From: Spirochaetota bacterium
GTDB taxonomy: Bacteria; Spirochaetota; Leptospiria; Turneriellales; Turneriellaceae
NCBI GenBank assembly: GCA_963205035.1
Contig: CAUJII010000119.1
Coordinates: forward strand, 1 to 11,496
Reading direction: 5' to 3'
DNA: 11,496 bases
Shown here: in pieces, positions 1 through 6,208 of the stretch
Position numbering within the stretch: the first letter of the stretch is position 1
How the letters are laid out: every line of letters begins with the position of its first letter
Program-made: the position numbers and the translations under genes
The notes under the pieces: generated by a model
Told to the model about the DNA's origin: nothing
Databases searched by the model: none
What the model saw: only the letters and a program-made list of their open reading frames with translations

Positions 1-37
1 CGAGGTTTATGCACGGATGGCACCGCTTTTTTAGGAT

Positions 38-66
38 GTGGGATTTATCCCACGCCCACCGGTGGG
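38..66. repeat. Two adjacent palindromes upstream of the SBBP lipoprotein remnant
   Basis: GTGGGAT-TT-ATCCCAC (38-53) is a perfect inverted repeat with 7-base arms. It is followed one base later by the perfect 12-base palindrome CCCACCGGTGGG (55-66). The right arm of the second palindrome runs into the GGTGGGTGGGAA that precedes the ATG at 73. In RNA, the second hairpin could cover the only purine-rich ribosome-binding candidate. An operator is equally possible. No U-tract follows, so a rho-independent terminator is unlikely. Confidence 0.4.
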
Positions 67-72
67 TGGGAA

Positions 73-278
73 ATGAAAAAACAACAAATGCAAATTTTTG
101 CGGCATTGTCGCTGACTTTTATTTTTTCATGTGCTGGCGTCAGCAGAACACAGTGGGCGCGCGCGGTCACTGAAGGGGCGAGTAGCTCCATCTTTTATTC
201 TGTAGCGACCGACAGGGCAGGGAATGTCTACGTGGCGGGCACCAGAGCAGCAATGGCGTCATCGTGAAGTACAGGTAG
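73..278 (+). pseudogene. Remnant of an SBBP-repeat (beta-propeller) lipoprotein gene, frameshifted
   Basis: The frame opening at ATG 73 starts with a lipoprotein-like signal peptide (MKKQQMQIFAALSL, lipobox-like IFSC, Cys20). It runs into one SBBP-type repeat with the signature W-A-R...SVATDRAGNVYVAGT, a beta-propeller repeat frequent in surface or secreted spirochaete proteins. The frame then degenerates to RAAMASS and stops at 265-267. One base earlier in phase, the sequence from 243 reads QSSNGVIVKYR before a TAG at 276-278, which is how an SBBP repeat normally continues (NGVIVKY). A single frameshift followed by an early stop therefore explains the structure. Intact family members carry many tandem repeats, and this one has only part of one. 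The gene is probably dead, or the window captures a short decayed copy; a sequencing error would only extend it by a few residues. The only ribosome-binding candidate is the G-rich GGTGGGTGGG just upstream. Confidence 0.65.
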
Positions 279-305
279 GATAGCCTGTCGCGTAGCCAGT
301 GTCGT

Positions 306-767
306 CTATGTCTGCGGCTTGGCATTTCCGCGTATTAGTCGAGCCCGGCGCATACGGAGTCCATCCCTGAAATTCAAACCCAAGAAGCTTAACTGGGCAA
401 TTCCCACACAAAGCTCAATAATCTGAACAGCATAGAAGATTTTGTCAAATTCGCGTTGGCCAGCCTTGTAGTTTAAGAACAGCCCGGCGGGTATCATGAG
501 GAGTAAGCCATTGAGTGCAGCAAAGGCCATCCTCTTCTTTTTTTTACCGACGAGACCTTTAGCGTTCGGCTGACTTAGTGCTATGCCGGACCCGCCTGTA
601 ATCGCCAGACACGGCACGAGCACGAATAGTCCATAGACGATAAATTTTTTCACGAACGCCACGGATGCGGCATCCAAGGCCGCTTCCGATATTAAGGTGG
701 CAGTCCAAAATGTGAGTATGAGCGTCATCGCGGTAGTGCCTGCTAATGCATGTATTATGTGTTTCAT
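306..767 (-). CDS. Four-helix integral membrane protein of unknown function, in operon with YceI-like gene
   Basis: This 153-residue protein was not assigned to a named family. It shows four hydrophobic segments at about residues 5-27, 40-63, 82-103 and 112-134. A strongly basic loop (GKKKKR, about 74-79) lies between helices 2 and 3, and the tail is Arg-rich (RDGLRMRRARLIRG). Basic loop and tail suggest that both face the cytoplasm. It lies 16 bases downstream of the yceI-like gene on the same strand, with a clear ribosome-binding site (GAGGAG ending about 6 bases before the ATG), so the two are very likely co-transcribed. Small membrane proteins commonly accompany YceI genes, some of them cytochrome b561-like electron carriers. 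However, this one lacks an obvious pattern of paired heme-ligand histidines (His3 and His6 are N-terminal), so that role is not supported. Shared control by the divergent MarR regulator is inferred from position. Confidence 0.75.
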   Translation of the reverse strand: MKHIIHALAGTTAMTLILTFWTATLISEAALDAASVAFVKKFIVYGLFVLVPCLAITGGSGIALSQPNAKGLVGKKKKRMAFAALNGLLLMIPAGLFLNYKAGQREFDKIFYAVQIIELCVGIAQLSFLGLNFRDGLRMRRARLIRGNAKPQT

Positions 768-783
768 TGCCTACTCCTCTTGA

Positions 784-1341
784 TCATTTCTTTTTCAATA
801 CAATGTGAAACTTCAAGGTAACTTCGCTTTTGACTGGATTGATCAAACTGCTGTAAACCATGCCGAAATCTTTTTGTTGCAGCGTGGTCTCTCCGGCAAG
901 TATCCAGTCTGCTGCCTCTTTTCTGCGGTGAAGGTTGAGGTTGATAGCTTTTTCAACGCCGTGCAGTAAGAGACGACCTTTTACGATCAAGCGGTCATTG
1001 GACGTCTGAACGTTGTCTATAGAGTAGATAGCCTCTGGAAACTTGGCGACGTCAAAGAAATCGGGATCTCGCAGATGTTCATCTCTTTTCTTGTTGCCGG
1101 AATCGACGGAAGTCAGTTGAATGACGATCTTGCCCTTGCCGCTTAAATCATCCTTGATTCTCCCCTCAAAACGCCAAGACGAAAATTGGCCATCGACATC
1201 GTGGATTCGACTATAAGCGGTGAAGCCAATGCGCGAGCTTTGTAAATCGACCGTATAATCTGAAAAAATCGGCGCGATGCCGCCGACACCCATTGCAAAA
1301 AGGATAAGCTTAAAGCTAAGCCCTATTATTTTGTTGAACAT
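784..1341 (-). CDS. YceI-like periplasmic lipid-binding protein
   Basis: This 185-residue protein matches the YceI family: secreted lipocalin-like beta barrels that bind polyisoprenoid or other amphiphilic molecules and are often stress-induced. An N-terminal signal sequence (MFNKIIGLSFKLILFAMGVGG) is followed by the YceI barrel from about residue 28. Typical YceI blocks are SRIGFTAYSRIHDVDGQF, the GKIVIQLTSVDSGNKKRDEHL segment with its conserved R-D-x-H-L, and DPDFFDVAKFPEAIYSI. The C-terminal half has the usual LLLHGVEKAINLNL and KDFGMVY strands. The start at 1341 was chosen because GGAGACAGT lies directly before it and the signal peptide begins there. The open frame extends further upstream to 1443, but only through the intergenic operator region. 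It is the first gene of a leftward two-gene operon, divergent from a MarR regulator whose putative operator lies 60-100 bases upstream. The ligand is unknown. Confidence 0.9.
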   Translation of the reverse strand: MFNKIIGLSFKLILFAMGVGGIAPIFSDYTVDLQSSRIGFTAYSRIHDVDGQFSSWRFEGRIKDDLSGKGKIVIQLTSVDSGNKKRDEHLRDPDFFDVAKFPEAIYSIDNVQTSNDRLIVKGRLLLHGVEKAINLNLHRRKEAADWILAGETTLQQKDFGMVYSSLINPVKSEVTLKFHIVLKKK

Positions 1342-1402
1342 ACTGTCTCCTTTTTTGGTTTTCGCCGCGCAGCCCTTCCAAAGCCTGACGACAGCAATAC
1401 AC

Positions 1403-1442
1403 CATATTGACAGCATGCTGTCCAATATGCAACATACTGTCA
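1403..1442. promoter_or_regulatory. Probable MarR operator and overlapping divergent promoters
   Basis: The 121-base gap between the yceI-like and marR start codons contains GACAGCATGCTGTC (1409-1422), a perfect 14-base palindrome. It is flanked by the outer arms CATATTG (1403-1409) and CAATATG (1423-1429), giving a nearly continuous 27-base dyad with one extra base. A further partial copy, CATACTGTCA, lies at 1433-1442. A TTGACA hexamer is present on each strand (1407-1412 rightward, 1442-1437 leftward), so -35 elements for both directions probably overlap the dyad; the matching -10 elements are poor. A dyad between divergent genes is where MarR-family repressors normally bind, which suggests control of both the yceI operon and marR itself. 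Binding is inferred, not seen. Confidence 0.6.
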
Positions 1443-1462
1443 ACTGTTTTAGGAGTCAACGG

Positions 1463-1915
1463 ATGCCAACTCGTAACCGTACGCAAGAAGCGCAGATATT
1501 CACCGATCTTGTGCTCGAAATTTTCAGGATGAATGGTCGCCTAATTGCATGCGGCGATCACTTGACGGCTCCTTCTGGCCTAACAAGCGCAAGGTGGCAA
1601 ATCATGGGGGCTCTCGCGGATGGGCCTGCGCCCGCAGCGCATATTGCGAGAAAAATGGGACTGGCAAGGCAAAGCGTGCAAAGGTTGGCCGACATTCTTA
1701 TCAAAGATGGTTTTGTCTTGACTGAAGAAAACCCGCATCATCGGAAGGCTCATTTGCTGAAATTGAGCCCCAAAGGATCGAAGAGGCTCAAAAGCCTCCT
1801 TACTCTGTGGACGGAAATCGCTAATGGCATTGTCGGCGGCTTTTCGGCAAAACAGCTTAATCAAACCTTGGCAACGATCCGCGCACTGAGTGAACGAATT
1901 GACCAGCAGCTATAG
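1463..1915 (+). CDS. MarR-family transcriptional regulator
   Basis: This is a 150-residue winged-helix DNA-binding protein of the MarR family, normally a dimer that releases its operator when a small ligand or oxidant is sensed. The helix-turn-helix spans about residues 56-85 (APAAHIARKMGLARQSVQRL, then ADILIKDGFV). The wing follows at about 89-105 (ENPHHRKAHLLKLSPKG), with the conserved Arg before the beta strand. N- and C-terminal helices (about 10-33 and 108-150) would form the dimer interface. The start at 1463 is set by AGGAG at 1451-1455, seven bases upstream; the open frame to the left only crosses the intergenic region. Total length is typical for the family. It faces the yceI-like operon across a strong dyad, so it probably represses that operon and itself. 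The inducing ligand cannot be deduced. A single Cys (Cys30) is visible, but nothing marks it as a redox sensor. Confidence 0.88.
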   Translation: MPTRNRTQEAQIFTDLVLEIFRMNGRLIACGDHLTAPSGLTSARWQIMGALADGPAPAAHIARKMGLARQSVQRLADILIKDGFVLTEENPHHRKAHLLKLSPKGSKRLKSLLTLWTEIANGIVGGFSAKQLNQTLATIRALSERIDQQL

Positions 1916-1960
1916 AATTCTTCACGCAATGCGCTTGCATTTGCCAGCTTTGGTTATGCC

Positions 1961-2041
1961 ATGCCGTTGACTGCGCTATTTTCGGGCCTCATTTTGGGGC
2001 TTATCTTCTTTAACTTTGCTGCATTGTTAAAAAAGAAATAA
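1961..2041 (+). other. Short hydrophobic frame after marR; possible small membrane peptide or gene remnant
   Basis: From ATG 1961 a 26-codon frame encodes one hydrophobic stretch (MPLTALFSGLILGLIFF, then NFAALL) and ends in three lysines before TAA, the look of a single or C-terminal transmembrane helix. It lies in the same phase as marR, and no stop occurs between the marR TAG (1913-1915) and this TAA, so the phase is open for about 41 codons. No ribosome-binding site precedes the ATG. The segment could be the last helix of a decayed transporter, a tiny membrane peptide, or chance. Function is unknown and reality of the gene is doubtful. Confidence 0.25.
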
Positions 2042-2099
2042 TTTTCTGTAGGCATGATTGGCATGTACTATAGATATGCAGCGCCAGCAGTGGGATTTC

Positions 2100-2870
2100 T
2101 CAATTACCAAAATACAGGTTGTCGCTGATTTTCTTGATACACTTACCGATCTCGAATTTCTCCTTCTTTTTGATCCAAGTAACCGAACATTCAGTGCTCC
2201 GCAGAATCTTCTTGTCTTGTGCAAGGACAGCAGCATCGCTCTTTGCACCGTCTAACCACAGCATGGCGTTAATCGAGGTTCCGCTGCGGGGGATGATGAA
2301 ACGTACCAGTTTGCTGCCGGGACGCTCGGCGAAGGCCGATTGCTGAACTGTATCGCCGCGTACAAAATATTCAGGAGTCAGCGCGGGGAAAAGCTCTGCC
2401 GTCACATCGCGCGGACTGCACGACTCCCCTTTAATGACTGCGCATGGATATTCCAAGAACGCGATTTGCGTGGCTTGTGAAGCCGGTCCTCCAAAATGGT
2501 CTAAGACAAGGCTGACCCCAACTATCGCTGTACCGTTGTTGCGGAAATACATGCCGACCGTGGCCTTGACGGTGCTGACATCGCTTTGAAGCTCATACCC
2601 CAGAAACCAATTTTTCTTGTCGAAAATGTATTGTGTTCTGGCACCCAGTTCATCCTGCTTTTCGAGGTACACGATACCTTTCTTTTGGGAGATTTTCAAA
2701 TTCTGCGCAGTAAAGGCGGACTTGTTTCCGTGAACGAGCTGCAAGAAAGAACCTGCAAGTTCGTTTTTATCCAGAGCATGTAACGCCCCGGTGAGTACGA
2801 AAGCGTAAGTTAACAGCATCAATATTTTCTTAAACACGATGCTTTCAAGATAGGGGTTAGCGCGCTGCAT
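2100..2870 (-). CDS. Secreted protein of unknown function
   Basis: The product has 256 residues if translation starts at the ATG at 2870. No family was recognised. A signal peptide is clear (FKKILMLLTYAFVLTGALHA, residues 13-32). The first 11 residues before it look superfluous, and a GTG at 2837 would give the standard form MFKKILMLL..., so the true start may be there; neither codon has a strong ribosome-binding site. There is no lipobox Cys near the cleavage site, so the mature protein is expected to be soluble in the periplasm or exported. Visible in the mature part are alternating hydrophobic/polar strand-like segments (YIFDKKNWFLGYELQ, IAFLEYPC) and four cysteines in two groups (YPC...ESC and TEC...GKC), which may form disulfides. 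The gene is alone on its strand, converging on the marR side. Strand and coding status rest on the signal peptide and length, not on homology. Confidence 0.65.
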   Translation of the reverse strand: MQRANPYLESIVFKKILMLLTYAFVLTGALHALDKNELAGSFLQLVHGNKSAFTAQNLKISQKKGIVYLEKQDELGARTQYIFDKKNWFLGYELQSDVSTVKATVGMYFRNNGTAIVGVSLVLDHFGGPASQATQIAFLEYPCAVIKGESCSPRDVTAELFPALTPEYFVRGDTVQQSAFAERPGSKLVRFIIPRSGTSINAMLWLDGAKSDAAVLAQDKKILRSTECSVTWIKKKEKFEIGKCIKKISDNLYFGN

Positions 2871-2872
2871 AA

Positions 2873-2892
2873 GGAGAGGCTGGAATCTCTCC
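2873..2892. other. Hairpin in the leader of the secreted-protein gene
   Basis: GGAGAG (2873-2878) and CTCTCC (2887-2892) form a 6-base stem with an 8-base loop, directly upstream of the ATG at 2870 on the minus strand. On that strand the only SD-like stretch (GGGAGAG) is the distal arm of the stem and lies about 16 bases from the ATG. The hairpin might therefore affect translation, or indicate that the real start is the GTG further in. No T-run follows on either strand, so it is not a terminator. Confidence 0.3.
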
Positions 2893-2996
2893 CTGAAATT
2901 GGAACCATTTTTTGAGTATTTCGCGTAGGACGATTGCGCCGGCGAGTATAGGCTTAGAACTCGCTCCCGTTAGACCCGAAGGTAAGTACAAATAGC

Positions 2997-3332
2997 TTGA
3001 CTTCGTGTGCCAAAGTTAAACTGTCCTACGTAATGGATTGGTCGCAAATCATGATTCGCTCTCTGAACGAGGGTAGCATCAGAGAGTTACACTTATACCA
3101 AGTACCCGTTCTCAAGAACGTTGAGAACTGGAACGAAGTCAAGGAAGTCGGTAAAGTCGATTTTCACGGAAAACACTCCGACTATAAGGGTGCCATTGTG
3201 CAATACGGTGCAAGTTATTTCTTTCTGCCCAACGCTCGCATCAACGCTCTGTCGGTCTACCGCAAATGGAACTTTAAGAAGACTCTCAAAGTCGTTACTG
3301 AAGCAGAGCACAAAAAAAAGCCTGCCGGTTAG
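2997..3332 (+). CDS. Small hypothetical protein, uncertain start
   Basis: This frame gives 111 residues from a TTG at 2997, or 99 residues from the ATG at 3033 (MDWSQIMIRSLNEG). Neither start has a convincing ribosome-binding site; AAGG at 2979-2982 is rather far from the TTG. No family was recognised. The product is mixed alpha/beta in appearance with aromatic-rich strands (GAIVQYGASYFFLP, about residues 65-78) and a basic C-terminus (HKKKPAG). It has no signal peptide or membrane segment. The frame is open upstream only to 2958, after a TAG at 2955. It lies 77 bases before the SpoIIE-type phosphatase gene on the same strand and might belong to that group, but there is no coupling. It could also be the 3' part of a decayed gene. 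Coding status is moderately supported by the uninterrupted frame and plausible composition only. Confidence 0.45.
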   Translation: MTSCAKVKLSYVMDWSQIMIRSLNEGSIRELHLYQVPVLKNVENWNEVKEVGKVDFHGKHSDYKGAIVQYGASYFFLPNARINALSVYRKWNFKKTLKVVTEAEHKKKPAG

Positions 3333-3409
3333 CTGCAATCGCAGTAAACATTTGTTCGTTTTGACTTTACGCTCCCAAGGCGCGTACCGATAATCGTTAT
3401 AGGTATCCT

Positions 3410-5275
3410 ATGGTTATATTTGCGCGTCCGATCCATCAACTTGTCAAACCCGAATTCGTCGAAGAAGTCCATAATCGACTTCTAAGAAATCTTTTTGCGA
3501 ACATCCGATTAGCCATCGTCGGCCTCGTTTCTGCAATGCTTCTTTATTATGCAATGCTCATGCGCGACGACGGCATCGACAAGCACCTTTTCTGGTTTTT
3601 CGCCGAGTTTGCGTTCGCAATCCCTATTATTCTTTTTTATTTTATCGGCGAAGAGTGGATTAAGAACACGCACGTTCGCTTGCGCACGGCAAATGTTACT
3701 GCATTTCTTGTCGCTGCACTGATTGGCGTAGGTTTCGTTTTTCAACTGCCCTATATCAAAGACGCTAACATCAAACTCACTGCGTTCAGTCTCATCATCG
3801 GCGTCACGGGAGCGGCGGCGTTTACGTTTGCGTGCAACCGCTTCACATTCATTCTCTTCTCTATCCCGTGGCTTGCTCCAGTTGCAGTTTATCTCTTCTT
3901 TGTTGCAAGCGACTTGGGATCGATTGCACTCGCCTCAATGGTGATTCCATACCTTGGAGTTCTCACCTTCTTGTGCCTCAAAGACTACGAACGGCGGGTG
4001 GAACTCATCCGTTCGCAATTAAGTCTTATTGAAGAGAAAGAGCAGATTGTGCTTGCATCAGAAAAATTGCAGGCGAGTCTCGACCTTGTCAATGAACTCA
4101 AGACGCAACAAGACGGCGACTATTACCTCACTTCGCTTCTCTTAAATCCTTTGGGAGTCAACGCTGTCGACGAAGGTCTGAATGTCGACGTAGATTTTTT
4201 TACGAAACAAAAAAAGGTGTTTGAGTTCCGTAATCAACGCAAGAGCATCGGCGGCGACATTTCGATTGCGCACACGATGGAGTTTTCCACTGGTTCGGTC
4301 ACGATTTTTCTGAACGCCGACGCCATGGGTAAATCGATGCAAGGCGCCGGCGGCTCGCTGGTTTTGGGCGCAGTCTTTCAAGCAATCATCGAACGCACGC
4401 GAAAGCGTAAGTCCAACGAACCGGTTTCATGGATTCAAAACACGTTCCTCGAGTTGCAAAAAGTTTTCGAGAGTTTCGATTGCTCGATGCTGGTTTCTAT
4501 CTACATCGCAGTTCTTGAAAATAACACAGGCAAACTCTTCTACCTCAACGCAGAACACCCGTGGGGGGTTCTTTACCGAGGCGGCAAGGCAGTCTTTTTG
4601 CAAAACCGCAGCTACTACCGAAAACTCGGCACACCGGGATTGCAAGACGAAATTTTTGTCGACCAAATACAACTCGAAGATAAAGATATTATCTTCCTGG
4701 GCTCGGACGGTCGAGATGACATCGCACTCGCATCGACCGAAGCCGGTGTGCGCGTCATCAACGAAGACGAAACTGTATTCTTGCGCCATATCGAAATCGC
4801 CGAGGGAAGGCTCAACCCAATCTATGATTTGATTGCAGCTTCGGGAACGATTACCGACGATTTGTCGTTAGTGCGCGTTCAATTTAACGCTACCACAGCA
4901 GACGCTGCAAAGGAAGCGATAACGGCATCGGTTCTGCTGCGCGATGCTAAACGCGCTATCGATCAAGGTGACAGCAAAAATGCGCGCGATTTGCTTTCAC
5001 AAGCACAAAATTCGAGCACGGCGGGGCCGCGCGCACTCCGCGCGGCACTCAACCTCGCGATGCAAATTAAGGAATACGACTTGGCTCTTGCGATTGCAGA
5101 TAAACATACAGCGCTCCATGCAGGCGACAGTGAAGTGTTTTTTCTTGCGGCTTACGCTGCACATAAATTGAAAAAAACTCAGAGGGCCAAAGAAGCCCTC
5201 GATGAAGTTTTGAACTCCGACCCTGAGAATAGCCGCGCATTGCGTTTGCGCGAAGAACTTCTTAGCGAGCAATGA
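3410..5275 (+). CDS. Membrane SpoIIE/PP2C-type serine phosphatase with C-terminal TPR region
   Basis: This 621-residue protein is predicted to be an integral membrane protein phosphatase. About six hydrophobic helices occupy residues 29-191, followed by a probable coiled-coil linker (about 191-237, ERRVELIRSQLSLIEEKEQI). The SpoIIE/PP2C domain spans about 237-492. Metal-binding Asp blocks of this family are visible: GGDIS (281-285), NADAMGKSMQGAGG (302-315), GSDGRDDI (431-438) and TDDLSLV (482-488). The tail (about 500-620) is alpha-helical with TPR-like character (AKRAIDQGDSKNARDLLSQA, AKEALDEVLNSDPENSRALR). Such enzymes dephosphorylate Ser/Thr on partner proteins, classically anti-sigma-factor antagonists; no such partner is encoded here. 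The ATG at 3410 has AGG six bases upstream. The next gene starts inside this stop codon (ATGA), so the two are translationally coupled. The membrane part is probably the sensor; its signal is unknown. Confidence 0.88.
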   Translation: MVIFARPIHQLVKPEFVEEVHNRLLRNLFANIRLAIVGLVSAMLLYYAMLMRDDGIDKHLFWFFAEFAFAIPIILFYFIGEEWIKNTHVRLRTANVTAFLVAALIGVGFVFQLPYIKDANIKLTAFSLIIGVTGAAAFTFACNRFTFILFSIPWLAPVAVYLFFVASDLGSIALASMVIPYLGVLTFLCLKDYERRVELIRSQLSLIEEKEQIVLASEKLQASLDLVNELKTQQDGDYYLTSLLLNPLGVNAVDEGLNVDVDFFTKQKKVFEFRNQRKSIGGDISIAHTMEFSTGSVTIFLNADAMGKSMQGAGGSLVLGAVFQAIIERTRKRKSNEPVSWIQNTFLELQKVFESFDCSMLVSIYIAVLENNTGKLFYLNAEHPWGVLYRGGKAVFLQNRSYYRKLGTPGLQDEIFVDQIQLEDKDIIFLGSDGRDDIALASTEAGVRVINEDETVFLRHIEIAEGRLNPIYDLIAASGTITDDLSLVRVQFNATTADAAKEAITASVLLRDAKRAIDQGDSKNARDLLSQAQNSSTAGPRALRAALNLAMQIKEYDLALAIADKHTALHAGDSEVFFLAAYAAHKLKKTQRAKEALDEVLNSDPENSRALRLREELLSEQ

Positions 5276-6138
5276 GACACCACTATATCCACATTCAAAG
5301 CGTTCAGGACATCGACACTTCACGTATTACTTTGAGGAGCATCGAGAACCGATACATTGACGCGCAAGGCCGCCGGTATGCGACCCGGTTTAATCTGCGG
5401 CGGCGAACAATCGAAATTGTTCCGATTGCATTGGGGCGCGAAGAGGCGCGGATGGCAAAGCGTCTTTTCTCAGGGCAAATGCCTCAAAGCGACAAAGCCG
5501 AGACGAAAGTGGAAACGGCAGCCGAACGCATACACCCAAACCCCATGAAACTACCCCAGTGGATTCGAGATATGCAAATCGAGCCCGACACCGAGGGAGC
5601 CGACTTGCAACAATTCTTGCAGACGATCGAAAAAGAAATGCAGCGCAACGGCGAACGCTACCGTGGCCTCATCCAGAGCCTCAAGGCGTCGTCGGTTCTC
5701 GAAGACATGAAAGACGGCAACCAACACGATGCAATTCTCGAACTCACGAACACCTTTGAGCGCGACATCCAGGAACACGCCGGGCGCGTGCAAACAATGT
5801 CGGTGGAGTTTTTGCGTTTCCCCAAACCGCTGGCGAGCTACGTCGGGCAAGTCGACCGGAACTGTAAAAGGTACGTTGAAAAACTCGACGGCGAAAAACA
5901 GAAAAGATATGCGATGGCATATCTCATCTCAAGCGAAATGTTCGGAGTTTTCAAAGGCTGCAAAGAAATAATCGAAATGGTCCAGAACTTCACAAAAGAC
6001 GCGCAAGCCGATAGACTCGTACACGACCGCAAGAGCGCATACGAGGCGGCAATGGAAACTCTGCAATACTTGAAAGACGGGCTCACACCTGAAATCGCGA
6101 AATTCCTGGGGCTTCTTGTCAAAGTCGAAGTCATTTAA
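5272..6138 (+). CDS. Helical cytoplasmic protein of unknown function coupled to the SpoIIE phosphatase
   Basis: This 288-residue protein was not recognised as a member of any named family. Residues 1-55 look like a small beta-rich module (HYIHIQSVQDIDTSRI ... YATRFNLRRRTIEIVPIAL). A low-complexity charged linker follows (about 56-95), and residues 105-288 are almost wholly alpha-helical, with long amphipathic runs. There is no signal peptide or membrane helix, so it should act in the cytoplasm. Its ATG overlaps the stop codon of the phosphatase gene by four bases (ATGA), which implies translational coupling and probably a matched amount of product. A NarL-type response regulator follows 70 bases later. 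The likely role is a partner, substrate or scaffold of the membrane phosphatase, but this is inference from position only. No conserved Ser context typical of STAS/SpoIIAA antagonists was seen, so it is not called an anti-anti-sigma factor. Confidence 0.75.
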   Translation: MRHHYIHIQSVQDIDTSRITLRSIENRYIDAQGRRYATRFNLRRRTIEIVPIALGREEARMAKRLFSGQMPQSDKAETKVETAAERIHPNPMKLPQWIRDMQIEPDTEGADLQQFLQTIEKEMQRNGERYRGLIQSLKASSVLEDMKDGNQHDAILELTNTFERDIQEHAGRVQTMSVEFLRFPKPLASYVGQVDRNCKRYVEKLDGEKQKRYAMAYLISSEMFGVFKGCKEIIEMVQNFTKDAQADRLVHDRKSAYEAAMETLQYLKDGLTPEIAKFLGLLVKVEVI

Positions 6139-6170
6139 GGTTTTGGTCTCTGTCGTGCGATCATTTCTAC

Positions 6171-6200
6171 TTGACCGTGCGCACGCAAATCGCCTGTAAG
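6171..6200 (+). promoter_or_regulatory. Possible promoter of the response-regulator gene
   Basis: TTGACC (6171-6176) and TGTAAG (6195-6200) are separated by 18 bases, a fair -35 and a weak -10 (four of six matches to TATAAT). The spacer carries the palindrome GTGCGCAC (6177-6184). If used, transcription would begin at about 6207, at or just before the GTG start at 6209, giving a leaderless mRNA. This would agree with the lack of a ribosome-binding site there. The gene could instead be expressed only by read-through from the phosphatase operon. Confidence 0.3.
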
Positions 6201-6208
6201 TATTTTCC

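Noticed and set aside
1342..1443. Longer N-terminus for the yceI-like gene
   Set aside because: The extension runs through the operator region, and the ATG at 1341 has a good ribosome-binding site followed by a signal peptide.
1277..1462. Longer N-terminus for the MarR regulator
   Set aside because: It would overlap the yceI-like coding region and the dyad, whereas the ATG at 1463 has AGGAG at ideal spacing.
2942..2964. Inverted repeat GCGAGT...ACTCGC as a terminator
   Set aside because: The stem is only 6 bases with an 11-base loop and no T-run; it is likely chance.
3361..3396. Sigma28-like or sigma70-like promoter before the phosphatase gene (ACCGATAA at 3386; TTGACT at 3361)
   Set aside because: The -10 resembles the flagellar consensus, but the expected -35 is poor, and TTGACT to GATAAT is 22 bases apart, too long for sigma70.
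4427..4789. Minus-strand frame antisense to the SpoIIE phosphatase
   Set aside because: It lies wholly within the conserved phosphatase domain and has no supporting signals.
5272..6138. Unknown protein as a SpoIIAA-like anti-anti-sigma factor
   Set aside because: It is too long, mostly helical in its C-terminal part, and lacks a recognisable STAS phosphoserine motif.
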